A stretch of DNA of 64,000 nt, taken from NCBI GenBank assembly GCA_002778195.1, contig PCDI01000008.1, forward strand, positions 310,001-374,000. Direction: 5' to 3'. The notes below the pieces were generated by a model. That model worked only from the letters and a program-made list of their open reading frames with translations. It searched no databases and was not told the DNA's origin. Below are positions 58,181 to 64,000 of the stretch, in pieces. Each line of letters begins with the position of its first letter. Positions within the stretch are counted from its first letter, which is position 1. A program made the position numbers and the translations under genes. The stretch comes from Raffaelea ambrosiae. Its lineage: Eukaryota; Ascomycota; Sordariomycetes; Ophiostomatales; Ophiostomataceae.

Positions 58181-59252
58181 GTTGAGGGGGCTCTGAGGGG
58201 CTTTGGAGACGTGAGCGAGCAAGAAGGAAAAAAGAGGGAACGGTCATGCAACGCCGAGCAGCTGCGTGCAGTAGCGCTGGGCTGTTGGGACCGATGCATG
58301 CAGGCCGCGGCCATCCAGACCCTGCGATTCGCTGCATCGGCGGGCTGTGCTGCCTCTCCTCGCTCTTTTCTGGCCCCTCTCTGCGCTCTCCTGCCTGCAG
58401 ACTGCTTGTTTGGGCCGGACGATCGCTGCAGACAAGGCAGCGACAGTCTGTCTGCCTTGCGGAATGCCCTGCTGCATTTGGGTGGGGGAATGCCAGCGGT
58501 CACATGAAAAGGGTGCCATGCTGCGACGCATCCTGGCAAGGAAGATGAGGATGAGGCCCTCCTCCCCCCTCCCTATTAGCAGGCCGCCCGAACGGGCCTG
58601 TCGCGTGGCTAGCCGCCAGGGACAGACACCGCCCTCGCTTGTCTCTGCTCCTTGCTGGCAATTGCTAGCTTCACCGCTAGAACGCCCGCAGAACACGCAA
58701 AGAACAATCGACTTCCCGCCAGTCAAGCCACACACTTTGCTTCGTGTGCCTTGGCGTGCGGCTCTACGAGTCGCTACTCGTAACTCTGACTCTGTAAGCC
58801 ATGCCTGCATACGAGTACCTCTGTTCGCTGACAGAGGGTCGCTGCATGCACGGTATGCTCAAACATCTCTGCCTGCCTATTGCTATTGGCCTCAGCTGTG
58901 CTCAGCCTCTCTGTGCTGGCCGTTTTATCGTCAGAAACCCTCTGGCCCCGCCATTGTTAAGCAGTCTTTTTTTAAAACGGCTTACCAATTTTTGTCAGGA
59001 CGGGACGACATGCTCAAAATTGACCATGGATTGCCCACGATTGCTGGACGATCCTCATCTTTCGGACAGATTCTGGCTCTGTATTGCTCACAAGCAGCCG
59101 TGAGCAGCCACTGGATGCGTGGTCTCCTCTGCCTTGTCCTTGGCATTTTGAAAAGGCGGAGCGAGCGACCATCATGGACAAGACAAAGTGAACGTAACAA
59201 TCGGCCGAAATGTGACGAAAGAGAACGCGGCCGACGGTCTTTCCGACAACAG

Positions 59253-59333
59253 CAGGAACAGCAGGAACAGCAGGAACGCCAGGAACGCCAAAAACACCAG
59301 AAACATCAGAAACACCAGAAACACCAGAAACAA
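59253..59333. repeat. 9-bp tandem array, nine units
   Basis: CAGGAACAG grading to CAGGAACGC, then CAGAAACAC-type units. As a multiple of three it keeps more than one frame open (Gln/Glu/Arg/Lys-rich or Asn/Arg/Ser-rich). Confidence 0.9.
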
Positions 59334-62300
59334 CCACACTGGGGTCCGAACCCGGCAAATCGTGCACGACTGGCACCTCAGACCAGCATGGTGGAGACCA
59401 CCCACCATCCTGGCGGGCGCAGTGCCGCCAGCCCTACCATGGAAGACATCGAGAAGGTCTGAAAAAAAGCAAGCCAGAAAAGGGGTCGAGGTCTAGGCTC
59501 CGGGAAGCGAGCCACACACGCGCCGCCAGTGACCACATGCGCACAAAGTAGTTACTCGTACAGGCAAACACACACGCCACAAAAGCAAGCAAGGAACACA
59601 CACGAACACTGCACAATGTCATTGGTGCCTTGCTTCCGCCATCTGCCCCCCTGTTTCCCAATTGCTGGCCAGCCTCTAGTTACTCGTACTACGAGTATGG
59701 CCATACAACGTCTGTAAGACGCCGAAGAGGACCGTCTTTATGACGCAGCATTGGTGCAGAAGGATTTCCACTCTCGGACGATGGCTGTCCACCCTCCATC
59801 CTGCCTGTGCGTCCCCTACCCTTGCTCACGAAAACGTTCTCAACTGGGAAGCTCGGAGCTGACACGGGAGCTGAAAAAACGCCGAACCAGAGCGACAAAT
59901 AGTCCTTCTTAAAGCTGCACAGCCAGAGCAGATCGTCGCTCGCTTGCGCAAGCCCGGGCCATACGACCGAAACAACTCCATTTCTCCATAATAAAGACCG
60001 TCTGAAAAGCCTACGGAGACTATTGTACGGTGCTGACAAGTCCAGTCCTATGCACGAAAATATGGGATGTAGTTACGAGTAGCTGACTTGAATGTAAATA
60101 CTACGAGGTATAGCCGTATTCCCAGGCTCTGCAACAGCTTTGGCGACCTTTTAGTTGGATCGACAACTCTTGATTCGCCAAGCCACAACGACTTGCCCAA
60201 TGGGGAAATTAGCCCAAATTTCCCAAATCTCGTCGGATCCGTTTTGCACAAGGGCGCTCATCAACCCCAAAACGGTGCTCCGTTTCGCTTTTGGTGGTGG
60301 GTCTGCTCCCAACCAATAGTGTACTACGTACTCGTACACTGTAATAACAGCTCCGAGGTCCTGTCCTTGGAAGGATGCTTCCGGCTTGCCATCGTCTCCT
60401 TTCCCGTTCCACTAGGGCGGTACCCATTTTCAACCCCTACATGGTAGTTACAGTGTACATGGTTGCTTCTCTCTGTCTCCCCCCCCCATAAGATTCCATA
60501 GCGTCTCTTAGGCACCTAACGTAGGGGAGCAGCATTTTTGAGCCCCCCCCTCTCAGAGTTTCTTATCTTTTTTCTGTCTTCACGCGTGTCTGTGTCTCAT
60601 CTTTCTCATCTTTGCCTCGCAAAGGACAAAGAGCGGCAGGAACAAACTCAAGCGGACATCGGTCGCTAAACAAGGTCACCCGGTCGCCCTACAGCCAGTC
60701 GCCTCGTCTCGCCAACGGCTTGTTCTCCCGCCAGATAGACGAGCTTCTAGTGCCCTTCCCATAGTCCTGTCGGGGCGACCACCGAGATCGACCGGGCCTG
60801 CTCTTGGGAAGAACGTCCAAGACCACGCCTGGCTCCAACAGAACAATGCCTGACCGCGTCGCAGCGAAGACGGGCTAGTGTGGTGGCTCTTGTTCGGTCA
60901 AACCCGAGCAGCAGACCAGAACAAGTGGCGGGTCCTCTTTTTCCTTTTTTCTTTTCTTCCATGCCAACTCCAAAAACCCCATGTCCCCTCTCCATTTTTC
61001 GACTCCACACAAGGAAACTCCATAGGGGGGGGGAAAGGGTCCATTTCACCCAAACATGGCCTTTTCGATTCCGCACTCGCACTCACAGTCTGCTATCAAC
61101 GAGCCCTTTTTTTTATTTGAATTTTTCTTGTTTGATGCCCATCGACAGATTCCTATCTAATTTGGGAAGTGGTTTGGTTTGGCAACCCACAGTTCTCCAC
61201 CGTCCACTACCGGTAGCTCAAGACAACAAGAAAAGAGACTTTTCGTGTGTCCAGGCCATCCTCTCCCTTCATAGCAACTAGTTACACGGTAGTTGGACAG
61301 AAACAGAAGGAGGGTAAAAGGAGAAAAAGCAAAAAAAAAAAAAAAGTCCATGGCGTATCCATGTCGATGCGTACTCGTATGGATAGAAGGGAACAAAAGC
61401 ATTGTCAGTCGGCAAAGAGCCGAGACTAACCCCCAAAACAGAGTAGGCACGCCCTTCGTCTGTGTCCGTCGCTGCGGTGGCCTTCTGGTCTCCTCGTTGT
61501 CTGCTCGTGTGTCCTTGTGTCTCCTCTTCTTGGCTCCTCCCCCTCCCCATTTCCATGCCGCGCTATACTATGTACGCAGCATGCTCCGCCTCTTGTCTCC
61601 CCATTTCTCAGTAAGACCCAGCCGTGCAGATGCCCAAGAGGGGAGCGGGATGGGATGTTGGGGGCCAAAAATCGGTGTGCAAAAATCCATTCATTTTTGC
61701 CTGCCCATGATCACGGTCGGAGGTCGGGGATTTGGGGCAACACGCCAGAGGGAGGGATGTTATGGAGTTCCAAATGAGGGGGGAAGGCTCGGATAGGCAA
61801 GGCCTGCCAGACAAGGGGCCTGTGATTTGGAATTTCGAATGGCACCTGAAGTCGGGGGACAAGGCCAGTGGTGTTCAGAGAGTGGCAAAAAAACAAACAA
61901 AACAAAACACGATCCCATCACGGTCAACCTCGAAAGGCAGAAAGGCACGAGAGAGGCCCTTTTGGTCTCCTTGGTTATCTTTGCCAGCCATGTCAGTAAT
62001 ATGAGCATGCCGAAGACACCGAACTACAAGCAGGGAGTAACTAGTGACCAGTTCATTCACCACCACCATGGGGATCACTGCACATATCGTAGAATACACA
62101 CCCTCCTTTCCACACCCCCGGGACTGCATTGTGAGATACATCGGCCTCAGATACATCTATCTACAATCTACCAACAAAAATAAAACCATCTCACAGACGG
62201 GTGAGATAACAAATACATCAACCCTACAGGCCAGAAAAAGCTCCTAAAAGTTGCCTGGCCCAGTCCGGCCTGGCCTCAACACGGTATGGCCCCAAAGCCA

Positions 62301-62669
62301 CAGCCGGTCACAGCCAAAGTAGAACAAAACGGGAAGAGGAAGGACACAGCCGTGTGAGAACCTTAACACTTGTGCTGGGACAAGGGGGAAAAAAAAAGCA
62401 GAGAGAAAGAGGGTGGGCTCTCCGTTTACGTTATCCTCTTGTTGTAGCGTTGGCGTCTCTTCGTAGGGACACATGGCAAAACCATGCCCATTTCTCACTG
62501 GAGGGGACTTGTCCCCACTATCCGGCCAATCAGTCGGGACGATTGCGAAGAAGAAGCTGATTTGTTGGGTCTACATTGGACTTTCTCCAGTGGAAAAAAG
62601 AAAGGGCCCCCCATGGGCGACCCATTCGTGGTGTAATAGTTGTCTTCCGCAAATAACACATGTTGCATC

Positions 62670-62696
62670 TTTTTGCACTTTTTGCACTTTTTGCAC
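62670..62696. repeat. 9-bp tandem repeat
   Basis: Three copies of TTTTTGCAC. Confidence 0.85.
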
Positions 62697-64000
62697 TTCT
62701 TGCTACACGCATAACTACGCTGTGAGTAAAAAATAGTCAAAAGTGGCAGGGAGTGGCACGTTCCGGGGGGCAAGATCCGTGCCACCGTAGTTACACCTTA
62801 CGTAGGCAGGTTGTCAAGAAAAGGGCGATAATACCACCGAAGCCTTCTTTTTGTAATTGTTTTTTTTTTCGTTCTCCGCCCACGCCATGCCTTATAAGGA
62901 GGGCATTGGTTTTTGCTGCACATCACCACAAAGACCACAGCAAACACACGTGAGATGCTGTTCTCTATCGTTCTTTCGTCAGCAAATGTGTGGGCTGGAA
63001 GGAGGGCGGCTCTGGGAGTGGGATCGTTGACAAGGCAAGGCAATGAAGGCGAAAACAAGTGAGGGCAGGGGGGGGGGAGTGTACAAACATCAGACACCAC
63101 CACCACACTGACCCGATTATACACCGTACTTCCACATACTACGGTACAGTCGTAGAATACCAAAACGTCCTCCACTCTCGCTCAAACGGCCCGCCTGTAC
63201 GGTCCTTGTTGAGCATGAGCCATTCCCAATATAGCTGGGCCACATCTGGGTTTCAAGTTTTTTTTAATGTTGTTTATGTCAGTCGCCCTCTTGATTTTTA
63301 TCTCATTTTTCATCTCTGGGCAGTTTTTGTGCACTGGTCAGATACGGGGTCCGTGGTAGCAATCGGGGTATTTGCACAGTTTGGGATGCAAGACAAAGAT
63401 AGTTCTGGTTCTCTGGTTCTCCTCTCGTTCTCTCGCCCACGACTCTAAAAAAAGAGAAAGCTTGCAAAAAGCAGAGAACCCTCCACTCGGGCACACAGAC
63501 ATACCATTGTACGCCCCCTCCCCTCTCCAAAAATAAGTGTAGAACCGGAGAAGGAGCCAACGAGTCTCTCCGACGGGAGCTGGCGGGAAAGCCCTTGTCT
63601 TGTTCATGTCTCGTCTTCAGACGTCTGCCAGTAGCCCCGGAAGTTGCCTTGTTGACAACCTCCTGCCCTGCCATCATCTCGCCTTCCTTGCGCCTTTTCT
63701 ATTTCGTTCTCTTTCTCGTTGCCTATTTCCTATTTTTCTTTTTTTTCCCTTTTCTTTTGCACCACCCCCTTCCTCTTGTGTGGCTTTGACAATTGGTGGT
63801 TTACATGTCCTCCCTTCCACCCATTTACGAGTTTCCTGCAGTAATGCTACTGTGTGCGGGTGTGCATGTGTGCGGTGTGCGGTGTGCAAGTATACGCACA
63901 TCATCACCGGTTGTATTGCAGTTCGAGACTCCTTAGTTTCGCGACTTATCACTCTTTGGAGCACTTTGGGGGCACTTTTTGGGGGCAGGGAAACTTGGGG

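Larger units (their letters stand above)
51641..64000. other. 12.4-kb gene-poor region
   Basis: No open frame here shows a family motif, a plausible exon series or GC3-biased codon use. It contains poly-G/C tracts (e.g. 52121-52131, 52170-52178, 55036-55067, 56542-56577, 60480-60487, 61026-61034, 63068-63077), tandem arrays (54581-54610, 58121-58180, 59253-59333, 62670-62696), an A-run at 55754-55771, pyrimidine-rich stretches (53100-53260, 53366-53420) and TAC..GTA inverted motifs. Composition is balanced, not AT-rich. The window end gives no telomere repeat. Confidence 0.6.

Noticed and set aside
58347..59462. 371-codon plus frame in the gene-poor region
   Set aside because: No motif, irregular composition (many Cys/Trp/Arg), part of its length is a 9-bp repeat; kept only as a finding.
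1..64000. CRISPR arrays, tRNA or rRNA genes
   Set aside because: No repeat-spacer pattern (and not expected in a fungus); I saw no convincing tRNA A/B-box pair or rRNA segment by eye, though a covariance-model scan would be needed to exclude tRNAs.
51641..64000. RIP-mutated transposon remnants
   Set aside because: Balanced base composition, abundant C and CpG-like words and no transposase or reverse-transcriptase blocks argue against it.

Overview
The window looks like nuclear DNA of a filamentous ascomycete, most likely a Sordariomycete. Genes carry several short introns (about 55-135 bp, GT..AG, frequent CTAAC-type branch sites). Coding regions are strongly GC3-biased with Gln/Asn/His/acidic runs, and single genes are spaced by UTR-rich intergenic DNA with no operons. 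I reconstructed exons by eye; for each multi-exon gene described as complete, the exon lengths sum to a multiple of three and all junctions stay in frame.

Left part (1-27 kb), conserved housekeeping genes: the 3' end of a succinate-CoA ligase beta subunit, an MFS monocarboxylate-type transporter (7 exons), a 3-LIM-domain protein, SUMO, a decayed APH-type phosphotransferase pseudogene, the mitochondrial twin-CX9C protein Cmc4 (with a 13-nt exon), nucleoporin Nup84/Nup107, a mitochondrial bacterial-type prolyl-tRNA synthetase divergent from the 60S assembly factor Mak21/Noc1, a 151-aa conserved-looking protein of unknown function whose first exon codes only the initiator Met, and a membrane-anchored hotdog thioesterase.

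Middle part (27.7-44.4 kb), surface and membrane proteins: a CFEM-type GPI protein, a CorA-like membrane protein, a Cys-rich GPI protein, a single-pass receptor-like protein with three tandem CFEM-like modules, a membrane protein with an 11-His run, and a Ser/Thr/acidic orphan.

Right part: a truncated SDR fragment divergent from an HSL-type alpha/beta hydrolase, then the DEAD-box ribosome-assembly helicase Mak5. Directly downstream of MAK5 (50.5-51.4 kb) lie at least five diverged pieces, in both orientations, that resemble the MAK5 linker-coding segment. From about 51.6 kb to the end (12.4 kb) I find no supportable gene. That stretch holds G/C homopolymers, small tandem arrays and recurrent TAC..GTA inverted motifs, and is not AT-rich, so it does not look like classical RIP-mutated DNA.

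Mak21 and Mak5 both act in 60S subunit assembly. Cmc4, the prolyl-tRNA synthetase and the succinate-CoA ligase are mitochondrial. Otherwise the gene order does not suggest one pathway. The most notable items are the scattered MAK5-linker copies, the triple-module receptor, the His-rich membrane protein and the tiny exons.
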